Below, piece by piece: positions 1 through 9,073 of a DNA stretch of 64,000 nucleotides. The notes beneath the pieces are model-generated. The model was not told the DNA's origin and did not search any database. It saw only the letters and a program-made list of their open reading frames with translations. This DNA comes from an uncultured Clostridia bacterium (GTDB lineage Bacteria; Bacillota; Clostridia; TANB77; CAG-508), in the NCBI GenBank assembly GCA_934101145.1, contig CAKOPZ010000001.1, forward strand, positions 1-64,000, read 5' to 3'. Each line of letters begins with the position of its first letter. The stretch's first letter is position 1. The position numbers were made by a program, and so were the translations under genes.

Positions 1-229
1 TCATACACCATTCTTCAATGGATATAGACCACAATTCTATTTCAGAACAACAGACGTTACAGGTGTTATTGAATTAGCAGCTGGTACAGAAATGGTTATG
101 CCAGGAGATAACATTGATATGACAATCGAACTTATTACTCCAATCGCTATCGAAAAAGGATTAAGATTCGCTATTCGTGAAGGTGGACGTACAGTAGGTT
201 CTGGAGTTGTTTCAGAAGTTATTGAATAA
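1..229 (+). CDS. tuf: Elongation factor Tu, C-terminal fragment
   Basis: The window opens inside this gene; the reading frame starts at base 2 and stops with TAA at 227-229, leaving about 75 residues. The visible protein has the EF-Tu domain 3 signature (FRTTDVTG, then VMPGDNIDM and [15 protein letters not shown]), which binds aminoacyl-tRNA and contacts EF-Ts. Codon use is that of a highly expressed gene, with CGT arginine and GGT/GGA glycine. A strong intrinsic terminator follows within 15 bases. The start and the GTP-binding domain lie outside the window. Confidence 0.97.
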   Translation, partial: HTPFFNGYRPQFYFRTTDVTGVIELAAGTEMVMPGDNIDMTIELITPIAIEKGLRFAIREGGRTVGSGVVSEVIE

Positions 230-242
230 TAAATATAACAGT

Positions 243-284
243 AGCAAGGGTTACAGGATTCTGTAGCGCCTTGCTATTTTTTTG
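243..284 (+). terminator. Intrinsic terminator of tuf
   Basis: A 7-bp stem (AGCAAGG at 243-249 with CCTTGCT at 269-275) is followed by a run of T at 277-283. It directly follows the tuf stop codon. Confidence 0.85.
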
Positions 285-293
285 TTCAAAACA

Positions 294-322
294 TTGACTT
301 TTTGCCTATTTGAATATATAAT
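294..322 (+). promoter_or_regulatory. Sigma-A promoter of the NlpC/P60 gene
   Basis: TTGACT at 294-299 and TATAAT at 317-322 are separated by 17 bp. The ATG of the downstream gene is 50 bp further on, so the gene has its own transcript after the tuf terminator. Confidence 0.8.
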
Positions 323-372
323 GTGGGTGTAAATTTGGGGCTTTATAGCTTAAAAATAGGAGAGATTCTTTT

Positions 373-1836
373 ATGAAATTTGTAAAAAGATTAATAGGAA
401 TTACACTTACTGCAAGTGCTATTACAATTATGGGAATAACAACAGTAAAGGCAGCTACAGTAACAGTTACATCTGACACTTTAAACATAAGAGAAAAAGC
501 ATCTGGATCTTCTAAAATAATTGCAGTTTTATCAAATGGTGCAAAGTGTGATTTTATTGAGGAAGATGGAGATTGGTATAAGATAAAATTTGGTTCATAT
601 ACAGGATATATTTCAAAACAATATTCTAAAAAAAATGAAGATACTTCAAGCGAATCTAAGACAGAGACTACAGCAAAAACAGATGATTCTGATAAGTCAG
701 ATAATACAGCTGATAAAACAGAAGATACAAAAAAGGCAGACAATTCTGTAACTGCAGAAGGAGAGACAACAGGTAAAATTGCAAATGATACAGCTGTACG
801 AATTGTTCCTTTGATATATTCAAGTCAAATAGGAGAAGTTAAAAAAGGAGATACAGTAACAATTATTTCAGAGCAAAATAACTGGGCATATATTGCAACT
901 TCATCAATTACAGGGTGGGTAAGAATTGACAGTATTACTGGTAAAAAAATTACTCAAACAACTGTATCTGCAGCAGAAAATACTACAAGTGAACAAGAGA
1001 CAGAAAACACAGTTTCTGAAAATACAGTAGTAGAAAATACAGTTACAAATGATACGAAAACTGAAAATACAACTAGCAATACTGTAGAGAATACTACAAG
1101 TTCAAGTAGTAGTACATCATCAAGCTATACTGAAAAAACTATGTATGTTAATGATTATTCTGTAAATGTTAGAAAAGAAGCAAGTACTTCATCAAAAGTT
1201 ATGATGGTACTTGGTATAAATACTAAGTTAACTGTTATTGGAGAAGAAGGAGATTGGTATAGGGTTAAAACAAGTGAGGGAAATGGATATGTTTCTAAAA
1301 AGTTGTTAACAAGCAATAGCCCTACAACTTCAAGAGGTGGAAATATGCTTTCTGATCATAAAGTTTCAGAGGTTTCTAATGTTACAACAAAAAGTACAAC
1401 ATCAAGTAATAGTACATCATCAACAACATCTAAACAAACAGAAATAGTAAATTATGCAAAACAATTTTTAGGAGTTCCATATGTGTATGGTGGTGCAAGT
1501 AAATCAGGATTTGACTGCTCAGGATTTACAATGTATGTATACAAAAAATTTGGAATTTCTATGAGACATGGAGCTCAAGCACAGTCTAAAATTGGAACTG
1601 CTGTTAATGCTAATAAAAAGTCTGCAAGTAGTTTAAAAGAAAATCTACAACTTGGGGATTTAGTTTTCTTTTTAGATTATGAAACAATGGATGAAATAGG
1701 ACATTGTGGAATTTACATTGGAGATGGCAAATTTATACATGCTTCATCAGGGAGTGGCCACCGCGTAAAGATAAACAGCCTACTTCCAGGAGATTATTAC
1801 AATACAAGATATTGTGCAGCAAGAAGAGTTATTTAA
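373..1836 (+). CDS. Secreted SH3-domain NlpC/P60 peptidoglycan endopeptidase
   Basis: This is a 487-residue secreted cell-wall hydrolase, expected to cut the D-Glu to diamino-acid bond in stem peptides. A signal peptide (about residues 1-27, ending KAA) is followed by three bacterial SH3 domains near 29-75, 135-190 and 255-315, separated by Ser/Thr/Asn-rich linkers. The C-terminal NlpC/P60 domain spans about 357-487. The catalytic set is visible: Cys382 in DCSGF, His444 in IGHCGIY and His456 in FIHA. An AGGAGA ribosome site lies 8 bases before the ATG. It is monocistronic, with its own promoter. The family call is firm; the exact bond cut is inferred from the family. Confidence 0.93.
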   Translation: MKFVKRLIGITLTASAITIMGITTVKAATVTVTSDTLNIREKASGSSKIIAVLSNGAKCDFIEEDGDWYKIKFGSYTGYISKQYSKKNEDTSSESKTETTAKTDDSDKSDNTADKTEDTKKADNSVTAEGETTGKIANDTAVRIVPLIYSSQIGEVKKGDTVTIISEQNNWAYIATSSITGWVRIDSITGKKITQTTVSAAENTTSEQETENTVSENTVVENTVTNDTKTENTTSNTVENTTSSSSSTSSSYTEKTMYVNDYSVNVRKEASTSSKVMMVLGINTKLTVIGEEGDWYRVKTSEGNGYVSKKLLTSNSPTTSRGGNMLSDHKVSEVSNVTTKSTTSSNSTSSTTSKQTEIVNYAKQFLGVPYVYGGASKSGFDCSGFTMYVYKKFGISMRHGAQAQSKIGTAVNANKKSASSLKENLQLGDLVFFLDYETMDEIGHCGIYIGDGKFIHASSGSGHRVKINSLLPGDYYNTRYCAARRVI

Positions 1837-1868
1837 AATTAATATCGGGGGCAATTGAAAGGTTTTAT

Positions 1869-4190
1869 ATGTTTGATAGACCATTATGTATTGCTACGAT
1901 ATGTTATATAATTGGAATTATAATGGGACTATACCTATCAAGTTTTGGTATAGTCTTTTTGCTATGTTTGTTATTATTTATTATAACATTCAGGTTTAAT
2001 AAAAAAATGTATATTTACATTTTAATAATTATTATTGGATTTAGCTATATAAAACTTATAGATTATATCTATGAGAAGGCCTATGGCTTAGTTAACAGCA
2101 AAGAAAATTACATTATAGAAGGGATAGTTGTATCTGATAAAAGAGATAAAGAGTATAAAGAAGTATATGATTTAGATGTTAAAAAAATTGATGGGATGAA
2201 GATAAAAGTATCTAAAAAATATCTTTTAAATATAAAAAAGTCAAAAGAGATGAATATAAAATTTGGAGATTATATAAAAATTAATGCCAAGATAGAACTG
2301 CCGTCTAAAGCTAGAAATTATATGGGATTTGATTATCAAAGATATTTAAAATCAAAGAAAATTATTGCAACAATAATTGATGTGGAAAATGTGGAAATAC
2401 TTGATGTAAATAAGGCAAATATTGAAAAAAATATATTTAATAGTGTACGAAATAATATAAAGGAAATTATGTATAAATTACTTCCAAAAGATGCGAGAGA
2501 ACTTGCTGTTGGAATGATGATTGGAGATAAAGATGAGTTAGATACAAATATTACAGAAAATTTTAAGAATAGCAATTTGACTCATATGCTTGCAGTTTCT
2601 GGTGCACATATTTCATATGTGATTTTAGGTTTAAACTTGATGCTAAAAAAGACAGGCAATAGATTTAGAAAAATATTTATAATATGCTTTTTAATTTTCT
2701 TTGTAGGGGTTACTGATTTTACACCATCCGTGCAAAGAGCAAGTATTATGGCCATTTTATTGCTTATATCAACAATGCTATATAGAAGTCAAGATACATA
2801 CACAAGTATTGCATTTTCTGGTTTAGTTATTTTAATCATAAATCCATATTCTTTTTTTGATATAGGGTTTCAATTATCATTTGGCGGAACGATAGGTATA
2901 GTATTAATGTATAATAATTTAATAAAAAGATTTAAGACAAATGGCAAGTTAAAGAGATATATTGTAAGCTCGATATGTGTTTCTGTATGTGCAAATTTAA
3001 TTATTATACCAATAATGTCATTTAATTTTAATACCGTTTCACTTACATTTTGGATTTCAAACTTGCTTGCAGGTCCATTCTTAGGTGTGATAATAATATT
3101 TGGATTTTGTGTTTATTTGCTTTCACTTGTTATATTTCCTGTTGCAAAAATCATTTCCATACCATTAAAATATTTAATTTATATTCTATTAGTCATTGTA
3201 AAATATTGTTCAAAAATTCCATTTTCATCTGTAACAATTAGAACTCCATATATATTTGAAATATTTATTTATTACATAGTTTTATATTTAGTATTTAATT
3301 ATGCTAAAATAAAACCTTATTTTAAAAAATTAGTAGTGGTAATTTTGATTGTCATATTAATAGCAAATAGTTGTATTTATGTGCAGAATCATGGCAAGAT
3401 GATAATATATTTCATTGATGTTGGACAAGGAGACTCTACTTTAATAAGAACGGCAAAGAATAAAACAATTTTAATTGATGGTGGTGGAAGTGAAAATTCG
3501 TCATTTGATGTAGGAGAAAAAACACTTCTTCCATATCTACTTGATAGAAAAATAACTGTGCTTGATTATGTTGTAATATCACACTTCGATACTGATCATT
3601 GTGGTGGAATTTTGTATTTGATGGAACATATAAAAGTAAAAAATATAATTATATCAAAACAAGGAAAGGAAAGTAGCAACTATAATAAGTTTAAGAATAT
3701 TGTGCTTGATAAAGGAATGTCTGTGATATTTGTGAAAAAAGGAGATAAAATCAAAATAGATAATGAAACATATATGGATATATTGTTTCCAGGTAATAAT
3801 TTTATATCAGATAATATTTTAAATAATAACTCAATTGTTACAAAGATTTGTTATAATAATTTCTCTATTTTATTAACAGGAGATGTAGAGGAAATTGCTG
3901 AAAATGAGATATGCAGAGAATATAATACAACAAACAAATTAAAGGCAAATATTTTAAAAGTAGCACATCACGGCTCAAAAACATCATCAACAGCAGAATT
4001 TATTAAAATGGTGAAACCTCAAATAGCCTTAATAGGAGTTGGGGAAAAGAATAAATTTGGACATCCTAATGATGGAGTAATACAAAGATTAAAAAATATG
4101 AACACGAAAATTTATAGAACAGATAGAATGGGAGAAATAGAAATACAGATAAATAATATGGGAGAGGTAAAAATAAGTTCGCAGCTTTAA
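1869..4190 (+). CDS. comEC: DNA internalization channel ComEC/Rec2
   Basis: A polytopic membrane protein of 773 residues that in competent bacteria forms the channel for single-stranded DNA uptake. It has an N-terminal DUF4131/OB-like region (to about residue 190), the multi-helix Competence domain (about 200-490) and a C-terminal metallo-beta-lactamase-like domain with FIDVGQGDS, the metal motif H572-F-D-T-D-H577 and VAHHGSKTSS. I start it at ATG 1869, preceded by a GAAAGG site; a longer frame opens upstream but would overlap the previous gene by 130 bp and begins with non-homologous sequence. No other competence genes are in the window, so natural transformation is unproven. Confidence 0.93.
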   Translation: MFDRPLCIATICYIIGIIMGLYLSSFGIVFLLCLLLFIITFRFNKKMYIYILIIIIGFSYIKLIDYIYEKAYGLVNSKENYIIEGIVVSDKRDKEYKEVYDLDVKKIDGMKIKVSKKYLLNIKKSKEMNIKFGDYIKINAKIELPSKARNYMGFDYQRYLKSKKIIATIIDVENVEILDVNKANIEKNIFNSVRNNIKEIMYKLLPKDARELAVGMMIGDKDELDTNITENFKNSNLTHMLAVSGAHISYVILGLNLMLKKTGNRFRKIFIICFLIFFVGVTDFTPSVQRASIMAILLLISTMLYRSQDTYTSIAFSGLVILIINPYSFFDIGFQLSFGGTIGIVLMYNNLIKRFKTNGKLKRYIVSSICVSVCANLIIIPIMSFNFNTVSLTFWISNLLAGPFLGVIIIFGFCVYLLSLVIFPVAKIISIPLKYLIYILLVIVKYCSKIPFSSVTIRTPYIFEIFIYYIVLYLVFNYAKIKPYFKKLVVVILIVILIANSCIYVQNHGKMIIYFIDVGQGDSTLIRTAKNKTILIDGGGSENSSFDVGEKTLLPYLLDRKITVLDYVVISHFDTDHCGGILYLMEHIKVKNIIISKQGKESSNYNKFKNIVLDKGMSVIFVKKGDKIKIDNETYMDILFPGNNFISDNILNNNSIVTKICYNNFSILLTGDVEEIAENEICREYNTTNKLKANILKVAHHGSKTSSTAEFIKMVKPQIALIGVGEKNKFGHPNDGVIQRLKNMNTKIYRTDRMGEIEIQINNMGEVKISSQL

Positions 4191-4240
4191 AGTAATGCTA
4201 AAAAGTGGTATAATTGTATAGGATAAAAGGAGAGAAGAAT

Positions 4241-4885
4241 ATGGTATATTTGGATGAAAGAAATAATTTGAAGATTGAAGATATTGAACTTGTTGCAAAA
4301 GAAATACAAAATGGAAAAATTGCTATATTTCCAACAGAAACTGTATATGGAATAGGCACAAATGCATTTGATAGCAAAGCATGCAAAAAGATATATGATA
4401 TTAAAAACAGACCTGAAAATAAAGCACTTATTGTACTTATATCTGATATAAATATGCTTAATGAATTAGTACAAAATACAAATGAAATAGAAAAGAAACT
4501 AATAAAAGAATTTTGGCCTGGAGCACTTACAATTGTATTTGATAAGAAAGAAGAATGTAAATTATCTGAAGTTGTAACAGCTGGAAAGACAACTATTGCT
4601 GTTAGAATGACTGATGGAGAAATCTCAAAAATGATAGTTCAAAAAGCAGGAGTACCAGTTGTTGCACCAAGCGCAAATTTATCTGGAAAGCCAAGTGGAA
4701 CCCAAATAGAAAATATAATAAATGATTTAGGTTCAAGAGTTGACTATGTTTTAGATTGTGGAGATATAAATGATGATACAACATCAACATTAGTAAGAGT
4801 TGAAAATAACAAAATAAAAATTTTAAGAGAAGGTAGAATTATAAAAGAGCAATTACAAAAAATTGCAGAAATAGTAGAAATATAA
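4241..4885 (+). CDS. tsaC: Threonylcarbamoyl-AMP synthase (YrdC/Sua5 family)
   Basis: This enzyme makes L-threonylcarbamoyladenylate from threonine, bicarbonate and ATP, the first step of t6A37 modification of ANN-decoding tRNAs. The 214-residue protein is almost entirely a YrdC domain: GKIAIFPTETVYGIG near the N-terminus, then KIYDIKNRP, then VPVVAPSANLSGKPSGT. The extra Sua5 C-terminal domain is absent, so it is a short type. The ATG at 4241 follows an AAAGGAG site; an in-frame TTG at 4214 is less likely. It lies 50 bp downstream of comEC. Confidence 0.93.
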   Translation: MVYLDERNNLKIEDIELVAKEIQNGKIAIFPTETVYGIGTNAFDSKACKKIYDIKNRPENKALIVLISDINMLNELVQNTNEIEKKLIKEFWPGALTIVFDKKEECKLSEVVTAGKTTIAVRMTDGEISKMIVQKAGVPVVAPSANLSGKPSGTQIENIINDLGSRVDYVLDCGDINDDTTSTLVRVENNKIKILREGRIIKEQLQKIAEIVEI

Positions 4886-4952
4886 TGTATAACTTTTTGA
4901 AAAATTTGCCATACTGATATAAAAATACATAAAGTGAAAGGATAGAGTCGGT

Positions 4953-5549
4953 ATGGATAATAAAGCAAGAACATGGTTTGTTCTTATAGCCTGTATAATT
5001 ATAGCTGCAATATTGTTTGCATTTGGAGCATATGTATATAACAGAAAAACGGCGAGAAATGATGAACCTGTAAATATAGAGAAATTATCACAGGTAGAGG
5101 AAATCAAAGAGAATAGTATATATAATGAAATTGAAACATCTACGTCAGAAAGCAGAGTATCGCCAAATGCAATTGTGAATGAAAAAAGATATTATAAAAA
5201 ATGTGATCATTTAATTAGAGAAACAGTAGATATTCCAGAAGAACTTGTGAACATGAGTGAAGAAGATGTAAAAAAATATTATGCAGGTTGGAATATTGAA
5301 AAATATACTCCGACAGAGATTACTATATATAAAGAATTTTCAGGAATTTGTAATGAGCATTATATCGTAAAGAAAAATGGTGATGTTTTAGGGATTTATA
5401 TAGAAAATGATGATGGAGTAGAAGAATGGTTAGAGGACACACAAATTGAGGTTCAATATTTACCAGAAGAAGATGCCAAAGATTTTGAAGTTGGTGTAAA
5501 AGTAGTAGGTAAAACTAATTTAAATTTATTTTTGGAAGATTATGAATAA
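4953..5549 (+). CDS. Membrane-anchored BofC C-terminal-domain-like protein
   Basis: A 198-residue protein with one N-terminal membrane helix (about residues 8-28), a polar linker and an extracytoplasmic domain. The C-terminal part contains EHYIVKKNGDVLGIY, which resembles the repeat in the BofC C-terminal domain. In Bacillus, BofC restrains the SpoIVB protease during sigma-K checkpoint signalling. The resemblance is to the domain only, so a sporulation role is inferred, though the window carries other sporulation genes. A GAAAGGAT site precedes the ATG. It ends at a terminator shared with the convergent pgsA. Confidence 0.65.
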   Translation: MDNKARTWFVLIACIIIAAILFAFGAYVYNRKTARNDEPVNIEKLSQVEEIKENSIYNEIETSTSESRVSPNAIVNEKRYYKKCDHLIRETVDIPEELVNMSEEDVKKYYAGWNIEKYTPTEITIYKEFSGICNEHYIVKKNGDVLGIYIENDDGVEEWLEDTQIEVQYLPEEDAKDFEVGVKVVGKTNLNLFLEDYE

Positions 5550-5554
5550 GAAAA

Positions 5555-5595
5555 AGAAGCTAGATTAATTGTTAAAATTAAACTAGCTTCTCTTT
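5555..5595. terminator. Bidirectional terminator between the BofC-like gene and pgsA
   Basis: The stem GAAGCTAG (5556-5563) pairs with CTAGCTTC (5583-5590), flanked by A-rich sequence on the left and T-rich on the right, between convergent genes. Confidence 0.8.
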
Positions 5596-5596
5596 T

Positions 5597-6199
5597 CTAA
5601 ACTTGTTTTGAATTATCTATTTTTAAATTTTCTTTTTTCAAATATCCTTGTTGATAGAATGTTCTAAAATACATTATAAGTGAAAATACTGTTGCAACAA
5701 GCGCCAAATAATATAAATAAATATCAAAGTGAGGTAGAGGGCTAAGACTGTATTCTGGATGCGAAGCTAAACCACTATTCCAGTAAGTTACTATAAATGA
5801 ACATACAATTGCAATATAAAATATTACAGTTGCCATTTTTCCAAACCATCTACTTGAAACAACAAGCTCTTTTCCATAAAGAAATGAAGCTCCTGCTATC
5901 ATTGCAAATTCCTTTACAAATACAACTATTAGCATCCATAGTGGAATTATTCCTTTAAATGTTAGAGCTGCAAGTATTGAAATTTGTGTAGCTTTATCTG
6001 CAAGTGGGTCAATTAACTTTCCAAAGTTTGTAATACAATTAAATTTTCTTGCAATAATTCCATCAAGTACATCTGTCAAGCCTGATATAGTAAGAACTAT
6101 AAATGCTGGTATATATTGCTCAGTAAATATAAAAAATAAAATAAATGGTATTAAAAAAAATCGTATAATTGTTAAAATATTTGGTACATGCTTTATCAT
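5597..6199 (-). CDS. pgsA: CDP-diacylglycerol-glycerol-3-phosphate 3-phosphatidyltransferase
   Basis: An integral membrane enzyme of 200 residues making phosphatidylglycerophosphate from CDP-diacylglycerol and glycerol-3-phosphate, the committed step to phosphatidylglycerol. The CDP-alcohol phosphotransferase motif is complete: D43, D46-G47, A50-R51, G60, D64 and D68, where the four aspartates bind the metals. About five membrane helices can be drawn. It follows the ClpE-like gene on the same strand with 14 bp between them, so the two are probably co-transcribed. Confidence 0.95.
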   Translation of the reverse strand: MIKHVPNILTIIRFFLIPFILFFIFTEQYIPAFIVLTISGLTDVLDGIIARKFNCITNFGKLIDPLADKATQISILAALTFKGIIPLWMLIVVFVKEFAMIAGASFLYGKELVVSSRWFGKMATVIFYIAIVCSFIVTYWNSGLASHPEYSLSPLPHFDIYLYYLALVATVFSLIMYFRTFYQQGYLKKENLKIDNSKQV

Positions 6200-6213
6200 A
6201 TTTTTTCCTCTTT

Positions 6214-8547
6214 CTAATCTGTTATTTCAAAATTTAGACAATTTCCATCTGAATTAACGCATACTTTTTTTCCAGATGTTAATTCAGATCTTAATATCAT
6301 ATCTGAAAGTTCATCTTCAAGATATCTTTGAATTGCTCTTCTTAAAGGTCTTGCACCATATTTGATGTCAGTTCCCTTATTAAGTATGTATTTTTTAGCT
6401 TCATCAGATATTGCGATAGAAATATTTTTATCTTCTAATGATTTTCGTGTATCATCCAACATTAAATCAATAATTTTAATTAATTGAGACTCTGTTAATT
6501 GATTAAATACGACAATTTCATCAACTCTATTTAAAAATTCTGGTCTAAATGTTTCTTTTAATGCATCCATCATTTTTGATTGATTTGCAGGAGTAATTCC
6601 AAATCCGATAGAATTTGTATTTAAGTTAGAACCTGCATTTGATGTCATAATAATTATTGTATTTTCAAAACTTACAGTATTTCCCTGACTATCAGTTAGA
6701 CGTCCATCATCTAAAACTTGTAGTAAGATATTAAATACATCTGGATGAGCTTTCTCTATTTCGTCAAGTAAAACTATAGAATAAGGGTTTCTTTTAACCT
6801 TTTCTGTTAGTTGGCCAGCATCATCATATCCTACATATCCTGGAGGTGAACCAATCAATTTTGATGTTGAGTGGCTTTCCATATATTCTGACATATCAAT
6901 TCTTATAATTGAATTTTCATTTCCAAACATCTCATAAGCTAGGCTTTTAGCAAGTTCTGTTTTACCAACACCTGTAGGCCCTACAAAAATAAATGAAGGT
7001 GGTCTTTTTGTGCTTTTTAGTCCTGCTCTATTTCTTTTTATAGCTCTTGAAACTGCCTCTACTGCTTCATCTTGTCCAACAACTCTTTGATGTAAATTGT
7101 TTTCTAAGTTTAATAGTTTTTGAGTTTCTGCTTCTGTAATTTTTTTAACAGGTATTTTTGTCCAGTTTTCAATAACTTCTGCAATATCTTGAACAGTCAA
7201 ATTCTTTAATTTTACTTTTTTAGATAAATCATTTATTTGCTCTGTTAAGGCACATTCTTTAGTTTTAAGCTCTGCAGCTTTTTGGTAATCTTCTGTAGAA
7301 TCAGCTTGAGCTGCTTCTTCTTTTTCCTCTAGAACTTTTGCAAGGTCATTTTTTAGAACTTCTAATTGATATAGTTCTTTATTATTCAAATTGATTCTTG
7401 AACATGCTTCATCTAAAATATCAATTGCTTTATCAGGTAAAAATCTATCATGAATATATTTTTCAGACATAATTACAGTTTGCTTAATTACATCATTTGA
7501 AATTTTAACTTTGTGAAATTCTTCATAATATTTTTTTATACCTTCAAGAATGTCAATTGAATCAGATATAGAAGGCTCAACAACCATAATAGGTTGAAAT
7601 CTACGCTCTAAAGCGCTATCTTTTTCAATATATTTTCGATATTCTTTTAAAGTAGTTGTTCCAATTAATTGAATTTCTCCATTTGAAAGAGAAGGTTTTA
7701 GAATATTTGCAGCATTCATAGAATGTTCAGCATCACCTGCTCCAATAATATTGTGAATTTCATCAATAACTAAAATAATATTTCCAAGTGATTTACATTC
7801 ATCAATAATTGCTTTCATTCTTGATTCAAATTGACCTCTAAACTGTGTTCCAGCAATTATGGCAGTCATATCAAGTAAATATACTTCTTTATTTAAAAGT
7901 TTTGCAGGAACTTTTCCCTCTGCGATCTTAATTGCCAAGCCTTGTGCAATTGCTGTTTTACCAACACCTGGTTCACCGATAAGACAAGGATTATTTTTAG
8001 AACGTCTATTTAAAATTTGAATCATTCTTTGAATTTCTTTATCTCTTCCGATAATTGCATCAAGCTGATTATTTTTTGCTTTTTGTGTTAAATTGGTGCC
8101 ATATGTTTCTAGAGTTTTTCTTTTCTTAGATTTTTTATCAACTTTAACTTTTTTCTTTTCTCTACTATTTGAATTATCATTTTCATTGTTTGATGCTCCA
8201 AACATATTAGAAAAAATTGATCCAAGAGGAATAGCACCAAATTGCATTCCGGACATTTCAGGATTATCGTCATCTGAGTCATTATCTTCGATATTCATTA
8301 AATTTTCTTGTAAATCCTTAAGATCGCCATTTTCAGACATATCATTAAACATGGCTTCAAATTGTTCTGTCATATTTGATAAATCTTCTTCAGAGATATT
8401 AGCTTGTTTCATTAAATTATCAAGAGGATTAATTCCTCTTTTTTTTGCACAATCATAGCACAATCCTTCAATAGAAGTTTTACCATTATCATCTTGTTTA
8501 TTAATAAAAACAACAGCATTGTTCTTATTACATTGTGAACATATCAT
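6214..8547 (-). CDS. clpE: ClpE-like AAA+ unfoldase with N-terminal zinc finger
   Basis: A 777-residue Hsp100 ATPase that would feed substrates to ClpP. The N-terminus has two CxxC pairs (residues 3-6 and 30-33), as in ClpE/McsA, then an acidic and a Lys-rich linker. AAA module 1 has Walker A at 191-199 (GEPGVGKTA) and Walker B near 258-264. A UVR-like coiled coil lies at about 400-435. Module 2 has Walker A at 523-531 (GPTGVGKTE). A SIGFG loop near 635 matches the ClpP-docking [IV]GF tripeptide. The zinc finger separates it from ClpC, which has an N-terminal repeat domain instead. The SD AAAGGAGAC lies 11 bases before the ATG. No CtsR operator was recognised. Confidence 0.88.
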   Translation of the reverse strand: MICSQCNKNNAVVFINKQDDNGKTSIEGLCYDCAKKRGINPLDNLMKQANISEEDLSNMTEQFEAMFNDMSENGDLKDLQENLMNIEDNDSDDDNPEMSGMQFGAIPLGSIFSNMFGASNNENDNSNSREKKKVKVDKKSKKRKTLETYGTNLTQKAKNNQLDAIIGRDKEIQRMIQILNRRSKNNPCLIGEPGVGKTAIAQGLAIKIAEGKVPAKLLNKEVYLLDMTAIIAGTQFRGQFESRMKAIIDECKSLGNIILVIDEIHNIIGAGDAEHSMNAANILKPSLSNGEIQLIGTTTLKEYRKYIEKDSALERRFQPIMVVEPSISDSIDILEGIKKYYEEFHKVKISNDVIKQTVIMSEKYIHDRFLPDKAIDILDEACSRINLNNKELYQLEVLKNDLAKVLEEKEEAAQADSTEDYQKAAELKTKECALTEQINDLSKKVKLKNLTVQDIAEVIENWTKIPVKKITEAETQKLLNLENNLHQRVVGQDEAVEAVSRAIKRNRAGLKSTKRPPSFIFVGPTGVGKTELAKSLAYEMFGNENSIIRIDMSEYMESHSTSKLIGSPPGYVGYDDAGQLTEKVKRNPYSIVLLDEIEKAHPDVFNILLQVLDDGRLTDSQGNTVSFENTIIIMTSNAGSNLNTNSIGFGITPANQSKMMDALKETFRPEFLNRVDEIVVFNQLTESQLIKIIDLMLDDTRKSLEDKNISIAISDEAKKYILNKGTDIKYGARPLRRAIQRYLEDELSDMILRSELTSGKKVCVNSDGNCLNFEITD

Positions 8548-8649
8548 ATATATAAATGTCTCCTTTATTTATAAAATTACAATATATATCATACCTCAAA
8601 AACAGGGCTTAGTCAATAAAAACAAAGTAAAGTTAATAGAATAATAAGA

Positions 8650-8679
8650 AACTACTATCAGTAAAATGTGATAGTAGTT
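8650..8679 (-). terminator. Terminator after the XRE regulator
   Basis: AACTACTATCA (8650-8660) pairs perfectly with TGATAGTAGTT (8669-8679); on the minus strand the stem is followed by a T-rich stretch. It overlaps the stop codon of the regulator. Confidence 0.7.
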
Positions 8680-8933
8680 CATCTAATAGAAAGTAATTCT
8701 TTGGAAGTCTGAAATTTCTTTTTTGGATATGGGATGGGTTCGTCAGTTCTGTATAAAAGGTAATCGATGCTTGTATGATAATAATCAGCAAGTGATGACA
8801 ATATCTCTAATGGGATACTTCTTTTATTTATTTCGTAATATGAATAGGCAACTTGTGATATATTAAGCATTTTGCTTAATTGTTTTTGAGTAAGATCGTG
8901 ATCTTCTCTTAGACTTTTTAGACGAGTTTCCAT
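8679..8933 (-). CDS. XRE-family helix-turn-helix regulator
   Basis: An 84-residue protein, essentially one Cro/C1-type helix-turn-helix (LTQKQLSKMLNISQVAYSYYE, about residues 14-34) plus the DYYHTSIDYLL helix usual for the family. It has no sensor domain. It is divergent from the prepilin-like gene at 9074; the shared 140-bp gap contains a 13-bp palindrome over that gene's -10 box, a reasonable but unproven operator. What it controls is unknown. Confidence 0.85.
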   Translation of the reverse strand: METRLKSLREDHDLTQKQLSKMLNISQVAYSYYEINKRSIPLEILSSLADYYHTSIDYLLYRTDEPIPYPKKKFQTSKELLSIR

Positions 8934-9013
8934 ATAAAATTCCTTTCAAGTATAATAATTTTCTAAAATTGGTAAATACTAATAAAAATTATAGAATAAA
9001 ACAATATGTTATA

Positions 9014-9042
9014 TTGCAATTTAAAACAAATTGTTGTACAAT
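9014..9042 (+). promoter_or_regulatory. Promoter of the prepilin/FGE gene with overlapping palindrome
   Basis: TTGCAA (9014-9019) and TACAAT (9037-9042) are 17 bp apart. The -10 box lies inside the palindrome ATTGT-TGT-ACAAT (9030-9042), a candidate operator for the divergent XRE regulator. Confidence 0.6.
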
Positions 9043-9073
9043 ATTTCCAATATCAAAAGAAAGGAGTGTTTAA